A stretch of 64,000 bases of DNA from SpSt-501 sp037481615 (GCA_037481615.1 JBBFLI010000008.1); one strand, 5' to 3'. Shown: positions 7,907-17,155, numbered from the stretch's first letter. A program made the numbers and translations. Notes: generated from the sequence alone by a model not told the origin.

Positions 7907-9232
7907 CTACCAGCGCCAGGGCTGGTCGGGCTGCAGGGTGACCGTCGCGTACACCCGGTGCTGCTCGTAGTCATCGGTCGTGTTCTGCGAGTCGAGCTTG
8001 TTGAATTGGTAGGCGAGCCGGAGCGTCATCCAGCGCGTCACCCGGTAGCCCAGGCCCGCGTCCGCCGTGTAGCGGTGATCGACGACGTCGTCATCGGAGT
8101 TGATGTAGTCCGAGATGCGGTAGCGGAGGCTTGCGTCCCCGAAGAGATCGCGCGTGAAATCGTGGCGGCCGATCAGCTCGAGCTGGCCGTAACGCTCGAA
8201 GCCGCGTGCATCGCTCGAAAAGTCGGTGCTGTCGATCCCGCTCGAGGCCCGGGTGCGTATGCTGGAGCGCCCGTAGGACCAGAGCCGGTTCACATCGGCG
8301 GCCAGGAAGGGCCCTTGTTGGTCTTCCCCGTTTTGGATCTGCTGGTAAAACCAGCCGAGACCCAAGGACGCCGTGGTCTGGGGGTCGAACTGGTAGAAGA
8401 ACCCGGCCGACGGTGCATAGACCATGTAGTCCGGGTCCACTTCCGGGCGGATGCGGCTTTCGTCATAATCGCGATAGATCTGGTAGTACTGCCCGTAGAG
8501 GCCGAAGCGCTGGGTCACGCGCTGGTTCAGGCGCAGGCGCCCCGAGTAGTTGTTGAAGTCGCTGGTCTGGTCCTCGTCGTAGATCCCCCGCGTGTAGGCC
8601 GCCTCGACCTCGATTCCCGTCCAGGCGCTGAACCAGTAACTGAAGCCCGCGGAGGGGGTGAACTCCTGGCTGTCTTCCCGCGCCTCGTCGTCGTACTTGT
8701 AAAGACCGTGGCGCATCTGGAAAAAGGCCGTGTTTTCGCGCCCGAAGGTATGGCTCAGGCGGCCCAGGGCGATGTTGCGGTAGAAGGTGCTCCTGCGGCG
8801 CAGCCGGTCGTCGCCGCGGGCGATGATGTTCCCCCGCTCATCCTCGACATCGCGCGCGTCCAGGGGGTCTTTCGAGTAGAGAAAGCTGTCCGCGAAGTCG
8901 ATCCGGGTCTGGCGCGAGAAGTTGTGCCAGGCGAGGCCGGAGGCGTTGTGGCGCCAGCTGTCAAACTCGTCGTTGTCGGCATAGAACGAGTAGGAGGGAT
9001 CGTAGGCGAGACGGATCCCGCTCAACGGCCCCAGCACTTCGAGCGTGCCGCCGGGGGTGACGGTGGTGATGAAATCGTCCTTTTTCCCTTTGCGGTCGAG
9101 ATCGACGTTGTCGTTGTACTCCTCGGTCACCGAAACGCGCGGCGTGAAGTTCACCTGGGCGGCCCAGCTGGACATGCCAAGGGAAAAAACCGCGAAGAGC
9201 GCTGCACCCGCAATCCCGCAATGCCGTTTCAT
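7907..9232 (-). CDS. Outer-membrane beta-barrel protein, PEP-CTERM/EPS-associated
   Basis: 441 residues. A signal peptide ends near residue 25 (GMSSWAAQ). The rest is rich in alternating aromatic/polar strands such as LAYDPSYSFYADND and LRLAYQFNKLDSQN, ends with an aromatic residue (QPWRW), and begins with a VSVTEEYNDNV block typical of the EPS-locus outer-membrane proteins found beside exosortases. It probably forms the outer-membrane channel or a partner of the polysaccharide export protein encoded just upstream. A good GGAGG site precedes the ATG by 8 bases. The exact function is unknown. Confidence 0.78.
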   Translation of the reverse strand: MKRHCGIAGAALFAVFSLGMSSWAAQVNFTPRVSVTEEYNDNVDLDRKGKKDDFITTVTPGGTLEVLGPLSGIRLAYDPSYSFYADNDEFDSWRHNASGLAWHNFSRQTRIDFADSFLYSKDPLDARDVEDERGNIIARGDDRLRRRSTFYRNIALGRLSHTFGRENTAFFQMRHGLYKYDDEAREDSQEFTPSAGFSYWFSAWTGIEVEAAYTRGIYDEDQTSDFNNYSGRLRLNQRVTQRFGLYGQYYQIYRDYDESRIRPEVDPDYMVYAPSAGFFYQFDPQTTASLGLGWFYQQIQNGEDQQGPFLAADVNRLWSYGRSSIRTRASSGIDSTDFSSDARGFERYGQLELIGRHDFTRDLFGDASLRYRISDYINSDDDVVDHRYTADAGLGYRVTRWMTLRLAYQFNKLDSQNTTDDYEQHRVYATVTLQPDQPWRW

Positions 9233-9265
9233 ACCCCCGGTCCTCCTTTCGGGTCCTCTGCCGAT

Positions 9266-9286
9266 CCCGCCGCGTTCTGCGGCGGG
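9266..9286 (-). other. Intergenic GC hairpin between export and barrel genes
   Basis: CCCGCCGC, a 5-base loop and GCGGCGGG form a perfect 8-bp stem in the 87-base gap between the export protein and barrel genes. No U-run follows on the minus strand, so it is more likely an mRNA-stabilising or attenuating hairpin than a terminator. Confidence 0.45.
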
Positions 9287-9319
9287 TTGCCGTCTTGTCC
9301 TCTCCCCGGCCCGGCCGGC

Positions 9320-9934
9320 TCAGGGGACGACGATCGTGTCGTTTGCCTGGAGGGGCAGGTTGTTCTCCGTACCTCTCCCGCGCACGATGTCCTTGTAGTT
9401 GATCTTGTAGATCTTCTCGCGGCCCGGCTCGCCGCGAAGGAGAATGATTTCGTCCTTCGCCGCCCACTGGGTGAAGCCGCCGGCGAGCGCAAACGCCTGG
9501 AGCACGGTCAGGTTCTTGGTGAGCGGGTACTCGCCGGTGCGCGCGACCTCCCCCAGGATGTAGATCCGCTGGCTCCCCGGGTTCGTGACCGTCACTGTGA
9601 CCACCGGGCTGGTGACGTAATTCTTGAGTCCCTTCTGGATCGTGTCGGTCAACTCGACCGGGGTCATGCCCGCGGCGGCGACGTCCCCCAGGAGGGGAAA
9701 GGAGATCTTCCCGTCCAGGCGTACGAGGATGTCGCGGCGCGAAAGTTCGGGCTCTTTCCAGGTCGTGATCTCGAGCACGTCGCCCGCGCCGATCCGGTAT
9801 TCCGCGGCCTGGGCCCTGGCGGACCAGGACTGCGCCCCTTTGTCCTGGGCGACCGCGGCCGAGGCGGCGGCGAAAATGCAGCAACCCGCAACCAGGAGAC
9901 CGACTATCCTCTTTTCCCACACCGCACGTCCCAT
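9320..9934 (-). CDS. Polysaccharide export protein (Wza/OPX type, short form)
   Basis: 204 residues from the ATG at 9934, chosen because AAGGAGAGG lies 6 bases upstream; a longer frame reaches 9967. It has an N-terminal signal peptide cleaved near AVAQ, a poly_export domain (YRIGAGDVLEITTW, SFPLLGDV) and one SLBB domain (IYILGEVARTGEYPL). No lipobox is seen and there is no C-terminal helix, so it is a minimal periplasmic/outer-membrane OPX protein that may need the neighbouring barrel for the outer-membrane pore. Confidence 0.9.
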   Translation of the reverse strand: MGRAVWEKRIVGLLVAGCCIFAAASAAVAQDKGAQSWSARAQAAEYRIGAGDVLEITTWKEPELSRRDILVRLDGKISFPLLGDVAAAGMTPVELTDTIQKGLKNYVTSPVVTVTVTNPGSQRIYILGEVARTGEYPLTKNLTVLQAFALAGGFTQWAAKDEIILLRGEPGREKIYKINYKDIVRGRGTENNLPLQANDTIVVP

Positions 9935-10056
9935 GACGACCCTCTCCTTGCAGGCGGTTTGTTTCATAAAGCGGCGATTTTTGCGGAATCGGGTGGAAAA
10001 TGCAATCCCGGCGCTCGCGGAGGCGACCCGCGGGGGAAGCGCCCCGGGGGAAGTTC

Positions 10057-11739
10057 TCAGTAGGCCCCCTTTTTCCTGAAGATCACGAAGAGCGTCTCGA
10101 CAAGGATGTTGAGCTCGAGAAGCGGGCTTCCGTTGTAGATGTAGTAGAGGTCGAGGAGGATCATGTCCTCGAAGCTCACCTCGCTCCTTCCGGTCACCTG
10201 CCAGAGCCCGGTGATCCCGGGGAGGACGAGCGTCCTTTTCCTGTGCCAGTCTTTGTAGAGCTCGTACTCGTAGGGCAGGCAGGGCCGCGGCCCGACGAGG
10301 CTCATCTCGCCCCGCAAGACGTTGAAGAGCTGCGGCAGCTCATCGAGGCTGCTCCGCCGCAACAGCCGGCCCACCCGCGTGACCCGGGGGTCGTTGACGA
10401 TCTTGAGGACCCCGCCGTTGGCGTCGCGCCCGATTTCCCCCCGGATCAACCGGGTGACGAACTGTTTGTGCAGATCGGAGCCGGCGCCCGCGAGCATGGT
10501 GCGGAACTTGTATAGGGTAAAAAACCGCCCGCCCTTCCCCACGGCCCGTGCGCGGTAAAAGACCGGCCCCCCGGAGGTGAGCCTGATCGCCGCCGCGATC
10601 AGGAGAAAAAGCGGAAGAAGCGCAAGGAGGGCGACCAGCGCGAGCGCTCTGTCCAGCACGGGCTTCACCAGGCGGGGAAAAACTCTCTGCCTGCCGCCCT
10701 CCAGCCGCACCATGGGGATGCCGCAAAGCTCGTCGCTCACGAGCTTCATCTGAATCACGGGCATGAGTTTCGGGAAAAACCAGGCGCTGATCCCCCGTTC
10801 CGTGAAAAAGTCGAGCAGCCCGATGAGCTCGGCCTTGTCGATCGCCTCATCGGAGATCACGGCTTCCTGGATGCCGCAGCGCTCGACCAGGGCTTCGATT
10901 TCTTTCAGGCTCCCGAGGTAAGGCTTCACCACCGGCGCGGCGTCGAGGGCTTTTTTCGCGGCAACGCTCACGGCTCCGACCACCCAGAGCGGGGCGTTCC
11001 CGCCGACGATCCTCGAGGTGATTTTGCGGGCGTCATCGTCCGTGCCGACGATGATCGTCTGCAGGCGGAAGCGTCGCCTGAAGACCCCGAACATGAGCTT
11101 CTGCACCAGGGCCAGCCTGCCGGCGATCAGAAGCGGGGCGGCGAAGGCCAAACCGGCGGCCCACGGCACAGCGAGCTCGACGAGGATCGGTCCCGAGCCT
11201 CCTCCGATCAACCCGCCCGTCCCCACGAGGATGCAGGCAAGCCCCATAATTTTGAGCCAGACGAGCCCGTCGTACCCGGCCACCCGGTGAATGACATAGA
11301 GAATCAGCGCCGCACCGGCCACTAGGGGGGCGATCCACTCCGCGGTCATGTAGCGCGGCCAGTGATGCATGAAGAGGGCAATTCCGGCCGTCGTCGCCGC
11401 GGCGAAAAACGCGGCCCCCATCGCCCGCAGATGGAAGCCGAGCTTGGCCACGAGATGGCGGTTGTAGAGCCGCCTCCCGGGGAAGAAGAAGAGCGGGCTC
11501 CACGCCAGTAAAAGGAAAAAGAGGCCCTCGAACACCGCCCCCCGGCGCAGGGGCCAGCCTTGTCCGGCGGCATGGCAGCCCGCCAGAAACGCCGCAAGGG
11601 CAAGGCAAAGATCGTGTGTGCTCAGGATCAGGGTGCAAGCCCAGCGCGGAAAGCGAATCGGCCGACCGCCCTGGGCGCCATCCCCTTCCGCCGCCCGCTC
11701 GTCATCGCTTTCCACGTACCCGAGGTTCTGAAGAAGCAT
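10057..11739 (-). CDS. Polyprenyl-phosphate sugar phosphotransferase (EPS initiating transferase)
   Basis: About 560 residues. N-terminal transmembrane helices, a central nucleotide-binding-like domain (TIIVGTDDDAR), and a C-terminal PglC/WbaP catalytic domain with GGPVFYRARAVGKGG, YKFRTM, LDELPQL and MSLVGPRP. It transfers a sugar-1-phosphate from a UDP-sugar to undecaprenyl phosphate, starting repeat-unit synthesis at the inner membrane. The ATG at 11739 is preferred over an in-frame start at 11802 because a sigma-54-like promoter (11799-11812) would otherwise lie at or inside the start. Confidence 0.9.
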   Translation of the reverse strand: MLLQNLGYVESDDERAAEGDGAQGGRPIRFPRWACTLILSTHDLCLALAAFLAGCHAAGQGWPLRRGAVFEGLFFLLLAWSPLFFFPGRRLYNRHLVAKLGFHLRAMGAAFFAAATTAGIALFMHHWPRYMTAEWIAPLVAGAALILYVIHRVAGYDGLVWLKIMGLACILVGTGGLIGGGSGPILVELAVPWAAGLAFAAPLLIAGRLALVQKLMFGVFRRRFRLQTIIVGTDDDARKITSRIVGGNAPLWVVGAVSVAAKKALDAAPVVKPYLGSLKEIEALVERCGIQEAVISDEAIDKAELIGLLDFFTERGISAWFFPKLMPVIQMKLVSDELCGIPMVRLEGGRQRVFPRLVKPVLDRALALVALLALLPLFLLIAAAIRLTSGGPVFYRARAVGKGGRFFTLYKFRTMLAGAGSDLHKQFVTRLIRGEIGRDANGGVLKIVNDPRVTRVGRLLRRSSLDELPQLFNVLRGEMSLVGPRPCLPYEYELYKDWHRKRTLVLPGITGLWQVTGRSEVSFEDMILLDLYYIYNGSPLLELNILVETLFVIFRKKGAY

Positions 11740-11796
11740 GGCAAAACGCCTTTGACCGTTCGCCGGGGGATCCTCTTTCAATCGTGCCAGACCAGA

Positions 11797-11814
11797 AAGC
11801 AATTATTGCGCCAC
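11797..11814 (-). promoter_or_regulatory. Sigma-54-type promoter for the sugar transferase gene
   Basis: On the minus strand the sequence reads TGGCGC-AATAA-TTGCTT, one mismatch to TGGCAC-N5-TTGC, with GG (11812-11811) and GC (11800-11799) exactly 10 bases apart. Transcription would start near 11787, about 48 bases before the ATG at 11739. Confidence 0.65.
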
Positions 11815-11832
11815 AGTTGGAATACCGGGCGA

Positions 11833-11847
11833 TATGTGGTCAACATA
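11833..11847. promoter_or_regulatory. Inverted repeat upstream of sigma-54 promoter (possible activator site)
   Basis: TATGT-GGTCA-ACATA is a perfect 5-bp-arm inverted repeat lying about 21 bases upstream of the -24 element. It is short, and one site this close to the promoter would be unusual for an enhancer. Confidence 0.25.
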
Positions 11848-11892
11848 CCTAAATTATGATAAATCTTGACAACCTGGCCGTGAGCTCACGAT

Positions 11893-12849
11893 CTACACAC
11901 CGCATGGCTTGTCCCTGGATTTTACGTCATAGGGTTGGGGTTTGATTTTCACAGTGGCCCGGCTTTCCCTTCGCCTCAAGACCCAGGCGACGGGCACAAA
12001 AAGCAGCAGCGCAAACAGGAAAAACGGCATCCCCCCCATGGTGTGCAGCCAGTGGTTGCTGACGAAACGGAGGTCCACGTAATTCGCGAGCAGGCTGATG
12101 AGAACGATCCGGAAAGCGTTTTTGAGGGTGGCGATGGGGAGAACAGCGGCCACCAGCAGAACCCGGCCCTGCGTGCTCGAGAGGAAAAGATTTCCCGCAA
12201 GTACGCTCAGAATGAAAAGCGCCATGCTGGAGCGGATGCCGCTGCACTCTTCGGCGACATAGACCGTGAGGTTGGCGAATTCGAAGTTCAACCCAACACG
12301 GTGATAAGTTGTCCCGAGCAAGCTGAAGATGGCATTCGACAGCTCGGCCGAGGCGTGCTGCAGCAGATGAATCAGGAAGTCGGCCGCAAACACCGGGAGC
12401 GGGATCAGGAACAGAAGAAAACCGAGCGGAAACAATGCCTTGCGGAAAGCAAGCCGGCCGTAGGCGAAAAGGAAGCCCCCGTAAACCCAGCAAAGAAACC
12501 CCGCCTGCGCAAGGCTCAGAAAATCGTTCGGAAGCTTGCCCCCTCGAAAGGATACCGTCCCAAGCGATTCTCGGAACGACTGCGCGGCGACAAAGACGAG
12601 GATCGAAAGAAACCCCAGGGCTGCGCCAGGCCTTTTGGCGGCGCTGATTTCCGAGAAAACCTCACTCCTCTTAAGCCAGAGCAAAAAGAGACTGACCGCC
12701 GGGATCAGGGGGATATGGGAATAAAGCTCGCTTTGACGAGTCAGAACGCAGAGAAGCCCAAGCGGCTGATGAAAGAGGGCCGCCCCGGCCGCAAGCCCGG
12801 CAAAGAATACGAGGTGTGCCTTCCTTGAGTCTGCATTCGTTTCTGCCAT
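11893..12849 (-). CDS. Exosortase/archaeosortase family transpeptidase
   Basis: 318 residues, about eight predicted membrane helices. The catalytic signature is intact: Cys202 in VAEECSGIRSS, Arg247 in LKNAFRIV, and His266/His269 in SNHWLHTMGG. Exosortases cleave PEP-CTERM-type tails and are thought to attach the protein to a surface glycan or lipid. The VAEECSGIRSS block recalls the XrtC/XrtD-like groups more than EpsH/XrtA, and no EpsI domain or gene is present in the window. A divergent, broken PEP-CTERM gene lies immediately upstream. Confidence 0.88.
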   Translation of the reverse strand: MAETNADSRKAHLVFFAGLAAGAALFHQPLGLLCVLTRQSELYSHIPLIPAVSLFLLWLKRSEVFSEISAAKRPGAALGFLSILVFVAAQSFRESLGTVSFRGGKLPNDFLSLAQAGFLCWVYGGFLFAYGRLAFRKALFPLGFLLFLIPLPVFAADFLIHLLQHASAELSNAIFSLLGTTYHRVGLNFEFANLTVYVAEECSGIRSSMALFILSVLAGNLFLSSTQGRVLLVAAVLPIATLKNAFRIVLISLLANYVDLRFVSNHWLHTMGGMPFFLFALLLFVPVAWVLRRRESRATVKIKPQPYDVKSRDKPCGV

Positions 12850-12946
12850 GCGTTTTCTTCCCTACTCCTCGCCCCCCGATTCAGAAACTTGACGCCGACC
12901 GCCAGGCATCAAAGCGCACAACACATTTCATTTATCTGTAATAACA

Positions 12947-12952
12947 ATATAA
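12947..12952 (+). promoter_or_regulatory. Possible -10 element upstream of the PEP-CTERM pseudogene
   Basis: A perfect TATAAT lies about 100 bases before the pseudogene start in the 204-base divergent gap with the exosortase gene. No convincing -35 box was found. A CCACGTGG-centred palindrome (GCCACGTGGC) follows at about 12978. Confidence 0.3.
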
Positions 12953-13053
12953 TTTGGCGGGTACGATTTTTCCCTTGCCACGTGGCGGGCTGCTTTCTTC
13001 TTCCTTCCCGGCTCAATCTCGAAAGACCGTCGAACCGCTTCAAGGATGAACCC

Positions 13054-13854
13054 ATGAAACGCCTTTGGTTGTTGACGGCCCGGGCGTTAGGACTGTCTTT
13101 TCCCCCACGGGGCTCAGCCGACCTGATGCCGCCCGTCTTCATCTACTGCGTCGATGCCGCACCTCCCAAATACGGCTCACCTGACTATCGCGGCTGGGAG
13201 ACCGATGCCTTCGCCAAGGCCTCAGCCGGCACCTTCGTCAACATGGCGGACAGGACGGACCCGGCCTTCGTGGGCACGACCAATTTCGTGATCGAATACG
13301 AAAGTGCTCTACAGCTTCGGCGATTGGGGGAAAACGACTCACCCGGGTCTACTGGATCCCGAACGAGACGAAAGAAACCCTCGCCGGCCGTTTCGCGATC
13401 AGCCGGATCCACCTCGGGGAGAAAGAATTTCTGGACTTACAACGAGTCCTGGGGATCGGCCGGCCTTGCGCCGACGAGCCGGCAAAACCAAGACAAGGTC
13501 GGAAACGGCAAAACAGACGGCGTCGTTGGCACGGCGGGCATGGCCTGGTGGGGGGCCTACGGGGTCAATACCCCGGAGGCCTTGGCTGCCGACCTCGCCG
13601 AGTGGGCGAAACCCGAGGAGTACTGGATTTTCCGGGCGAAACCGGACGATAAAATCGATCTTCTCAATTCCTGTCGCGCCCCCGTGCCGGAACCTTTGCC
13701 CCTGCTCCTTCGTCGCAATAGCAAACATAACCTTTTTCCGGGCAGGCCACGGAGAAAAACCCGCTCATGGAAGCGCTTGATTCCTCTCTTTCGTAAATCA
13801 ATGAATAATGATCGGAGTCCGCTTTCGAGGCCGCGGGCCGGAAATGATTTTTAG
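13054..13854 (+). pseudogene. Broken PEP-CTERM surface protein (exosortase substrate)
   Basis: Starts MKRLWLLTA after a degenerate signal-like region. Coherent protein sequence runs in frame 1 to about 13298 (VFIYCVDAAPPKYGSPDY then TNFVIEYES), moves to frame 2 (VLYSFGDWGK, about 13301-13330), then frame 3 (RLTRVYWIPNETKETLAG, continuing FAISRIHLGEKEFLDL to about 13440), then returns to frame 1 (AWWGAYGVNTPEALAADL). The C-terminal sorting signal is recognisable as PVPEPLPLLL (13681-13710), a hydrophobic stretch in frame 2 (FVAIANITFF), and GRPRRKTR in frame 1. Several independent frame changes argue for decay rather than a single sequencing error. A terminator follows at 14080. Confidence 0.7.
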
Positions 13855-14079
13855 TCAACAATTTCTGCTGACCACGGTCCTGGACACAAGACAAAGTTCC
13901 AACCGTTTAAAACCGCTAATGGCATCCCGCTGCTCGTTGAACCGTCTCCCTTTGCTCCCTTGACGATTACCATTCTCGCGCGTTCCTAAACCACTTCTGA
14001 TTCCAGCCCGAGGGCTTGACCCGGGTTTTGAGGCATAACCGGGATGAGCAAGTTCGCTTCCATCGGCAACCTCATCGCC
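13855..14079. other. Non-coding stretch after the PEP-CTERM pseudogene
   Basis: No frame here shows recognisable protein sequence. Together with the terminator and the 80 bases after it, this is the gap between the convergent pseudogene and the flippase gene. Confidence 0.5.
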
Positions 14080-14114
14080 AATCGATCTTGCCGGCGGGAT
14101 CGATTCTTTTTTTA
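14080..14114 (+). terminator. Rho-independent terminator downstream of PEP-CTERM pseudogene
   Basis: AATCGATC and GATCGATT form an 8-bp stem around a 10-base GC-rich loop, followed by CTTTTTTT on the plus strand. Its orientation fits termination of the plus-strand PEP-CTERM transcript, supporting that this was once an expressed single-gene unit. Confidence 0.75.
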
Positions 14115-14195
14115 ACATTGCAGCGGATCGCCTGAGTAAAATTGAAACGACCTCCTGGCGCCGCCATTTCGCCTATATTCGCATACTTCGATAAC

Positions 14196-15707
14196 CTACA
14201 GCGAATCGTCGGCCCGAACCCTTATGTTCGTTGTTTTGATCACTTCGTATACCTTCTTCAAAAGCGGAAGGGACGCCAGGAACAGCAGGCAAAGCCCCCA
14301 GTAGATGTCGAACCGCTCCGCCCAAGTGAGAAACAGCATGGCACCGAGCACGGCTGCCGTCAGAACGGCCAAAGAGCGAAACTCTTCGATCGATCCATGA
14401 ATCAAAAAACGATCGATGTACAAAAGACGGACGGCCACCTGCCCCGCACCCGCCATCATCATGGCATAGGACAGCCCAAGCCCCCCAAGCTTCGGCACAA
14501 GCCAGAAGCTGAGCGTGGCCAAGAGAGTGGCCCACATGAAATTGATACCCACCTCCGCCCACATTCTTCCCGCGCCGGCAACGGCGCTCGCCGCCGCGGT
14601 GTTGATCACCGCGAATAGAGCTGCCCCGATGAGCGGTGGGATGAGAGCTACGGCTTCGTGATATCTTGCTCCGAAGATGAGGTTCAATGGGCTTCTGAGC
14701 AGTATTACCGCGATCGCAGCCGGTAGGGCATAACCCCAGGTCATTTTGATATTCATCCCGTAGGCTTTGCGGTATTCACCACCTGGACCATCAGCATACG
14801 TGTCGGCCGAGATGGCCAACATGACGGCTGACATCGTTGTGGGTATCAGGATGATGAACTGCCTCCACTGGTTTGCCGCGTTGAAGAGCCCTAACTGGAT
14901 GTAACCATCGGCTTGATTGACGAGCAGCGCATTTGTAAGCCAACTTACCGGAATCACGAAAAGCCCAGCAATGAACGCGGGGATTGAAAACGAAAAAAGC
15001 TCTTTTATTTCGTCCCACGAAATTCTTTTAACTAAGCCTACTTCAATTTTGTGCTCGGCGCACTTTTTTTTGAACACCAGGCTGCAAAGAATAAAGCTGA
15101 GAAGCACTTGTACTATGAGTGACCATATGGCGCCTACAAGATAAAAATTATAGACGAGCGGTAAAGTGATTACTGGATTGGCCGTTGCGGTGATAATGTT
15201 GATCCGCGCCGTCTCACGAAACGCCTCGAAACCCGCAAGAGTTCCGAGTTGAACATTATTTATGGTCCGTATAAACATATACGCAGCACCCAGCGATAGT
15301 ATCCCTCCGAGATCCGGCCTGTTCAACATACCTACAGCTATGTGATCGCTTAAAAGGAAAAGAACTATCGCCAAGGATCCTGCGGATATATAAATGATTG
15401 TTTGAGCTGCGCTTAGGATTCGCCCGGCTTTCTCAGGGTCCCGTTCGCGATATTCCGCCGTATATTTGATCATCGCGTATCCTAAAGACAGCCCTCCGAA
15501 TAACCAGAACATATCAAGCGTGGCGTTCAGGATTCCGTAAGCTCCATAGTCTTCGGTGCCTAGAATGCGGGCGATTCCGATATTGGTCGCCAGCGTAAAG
15601 ATTTTTGTTACCCCTGTTCCCAGTAAAGTCCAAAACGCTCCCCGGAAAAGCCTTGCCAGTAACGGCCTGTTTTTGAAATAATGAGCTGGCGATATGGAAA
15701 ATCGCAT
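14196..15707 (-). CDS. Polysaccharide flippase (Wzx-like, MOP superfamily)
   Basis: 503 residues, about 12-14 hydrophobic helices. The N-terminal segment FWTLLGTGVTKIFTLATN and LGTEDYGAYGI are typical of O-antigen/EPS translocases. It should flip undecaprenyl-linked repeat units across the inner membrane. It lies downstream of the polymerase-like and beta-helix genes in the same orientation, with an 80-base gap. Composition is noticeably more AT-rich than the core EPS genes, usual for flippases that move between loci. Confidence 0.88.
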   Translation of the reverse strand: MRFSISPAHYFKNRPLLARLFRGAFWTLLGTGVTKIFTLATNIGIARILGTEDYGAYGILNATLDMFWLFGGLSLGYAMIKYTAEYRERDPEKAGRILSAAQTIIYISAGSLAIVLFLLSDHIAVGMLNRPDLGGILSLGAAYMFIRTINNVQLGTLAGFEAFRETARINIITATANPVITLPLVYNFYLVGAIWSLIVQVLLSFILCSLVFKKKCAEHKIEVGLVKRISWDEIKELFSFSIPAFIAGLFVIPVSWLTNALLVNQADGYIQLGLFNAANQWRQFIILIPTTMSAVMLAISADTYADGPGGEYRKAYGMNIKMTWGYALPAAIAVILLRSPLNLIFGARYHEAVALIPPLIGAALFAVINTAAASAVAGAGRMWAEVGINFMWATLLATLSFWLVPKLGGLGLSYAMMMAGAGQVAVRLLYIDRFLIHGSIEEFRSLAVLTAAVLGAMLFLTWAERFDIYWGLCLLFLASLPLLKKVYEVIKTTNIRVRADDSL

Positions 15708-15787
15708 TATTTGATTTCACTTCTGCAAAGGTTCAGACATAATATTTACATCCTTCCATCAATGTCTTTGTTGCCGTGATGATGTTT

Positions 15788-17155
15788 TTAGTTCGGCTCA
15801 ACAAGTCGTAAACCCGCCGGAGGTTTCAAATTCATCGCCCCGTACTCGTAAGCTCCGATATCCCATCCGGACCCCTGGGGTCTCGGCCTTCCGTCACGGT
15901 CCTTCGCGTCCACCCACCCTGCGATGCTCATTCCGGCGTCGATTGCAGGGCTTCCTTCACGAGGTCGATAGTCTCCGATCTCCCGATTGAAGAACATGGG
16001 GTCCCGGTTCACAATGTCACCGAAGTAACCGGTGATGGTTTGTCCGGGTCTGAAGAGGAGGTTCTTTTTCCCGGGTGAATCCGCATTGCCGTCTATGAGT
16101 TTTGCCGTCTCAAGTACTCCGTAAAGAGATCCTTCGCCGTAGATGATGTTGTTTTTGAACTCGCATGTTGCAACGTTATTGCCTCCACGGCACCAGATGC
16201 CATGGATTCCTCCGCTCGTATCGCATGTATTGTTCAAGAATCGAGCATCGGCGATATCGACAAGGCAGACACACCATGTTCCGCAGTTCGAGAAGATGTT
16301 GTTACGAACAATCAGGTTCCGGCTTTGTCTGTATATTTTTCCTTCGAGCATCATCCCCTGGTGAGCGTCGCGGCAATAATTACCTTCCACTACAATGTTC
16401 GATATCGCCCACTGCGCCCCCCCATTGTCAAAAGTCTGAAAACAATCCACATGAGCACCACCGATCTCCGCCATGTCGACCCCATGAAACGTATTGTTCT
16501 TGATCAGGTGGTTCGATCCGAAGAATCGCATGTAATCCACGTCGCCACAGTCGCCGTTTAGTTTCAGACGCGTTGCCTCATTGTTCTGGAATACATTATT
16601 CGATCCGTTCAAGTTGTAGCCGAAGCATGTTTTCTCGACATAATTTCCCTCAGCCAAACTGTAGTTCCCGTCCATACCCAACGCCGTGTTGTTCAAGCCG
16701 AGGCGCGTTGAGTTCGTTGTTACGTAATTTTCTATAATCTCGTTATGGTCCCCACTGGAAATGATCCCGCTATTTCCACCGTCAGGAATGATCACTTTGT
16801 AACCTTGTACTCGTACATAATGCGCCGTGTTCCGCACGTTGACACTTCCCACCACCACGGCCCCATGCCTGTTCTCTGACTTGAAAGAAAGCAACCGCCC
16901 CTCTGTTCCAGTTCTGCTGATGACCAAGTTTTCCTGATAGACGCCATCTCGAGTGATACAGGTATCCCCGGCGACCATCGTGTTTGCGCATTTCTGTATC
17001 GTTTTCCAGGGTGTCGAAAGACTGCCGTCATTCGCATCATTTCCTGTGGGGCTTACGTAGTAGGTTGCGCTTTGTGCGGCGGTGCAGAAAACAATGAAAA
17101 ACAGGGCGCACCCCGTTATCTTGCATAAACGATTCAACACATTGTATTTCCTCAT
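15788..17155 (-). CDS. Secreted right-handed parallel beta-helix protein
   Basis: 455 residues from the ATG at 17155, chosen because GGAGGTGATCC lies just upstream and because the ATGA overlaps the stop of the polymerase-like gene. A signal peptide (LCKITGCALFFIVFCTAAQS) is followed by YYVSPTGNDANDGS, the usual start of these proteins, then repeated N-rich coils (IVEGNYCRD, LIVRNNIFSN, CEFKNNIIYG) and a C-terminal PAIDAG...DIGAYEYG block (choice-of-anchor Q type). The fold is typical of polysaccharide lyases and glycan-binding surface proteins; coupling to the polymerase-like gene suggests it acts on the exported polymer, for example in trimming. Confidence 0.82.
   Translation of the reverse strand: MRKYNVLNRLCKITGCALFFIVFCTAAQSATYYVSPTGNDANDGSLSTPWKTIQKCANTMVAGDTCITRDGVYQENLVISRTGTEGRLLSFKSENRHGAVVVGSVNVRNTAHYVRVQGYKVIIPDGGNSGIISSGDHNEIIENYVTTNSTRLGLNNTALGMDGNYSLAEGNYVEKTCFGYNLNGSNNVFQNNEATRLKLNGDCGDVDYMRFFGSNHLIKNNTFHGVDMAEIGGAHVDCFQTFDNGGAQWAISNIVVEGNYCRDAHQGMMLEGKIYRQSRNLIVRNNIFSNCGTWCVCLVDIADARFLNNTCDTSGGIHGIWCRGGNNVATCEFKNNIIYGEGSLYGVLETAKLIDGNADSPGKKNLLFRPGQTITGYFGDIVNRDPMFFNREIGDYRPREGSPAIDAGMSIAGWVDAKDRDGRPRPQGSGWDIGAYEYGAMNLKPPAGLRLVEPN

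Noticed and set aside
13855..14118. 87-codon minus-strand frame between the pseudogene and the flippase
   Set aside because: No domain, no ribosome site, and it runs through the plus-strand terminator hairpin.
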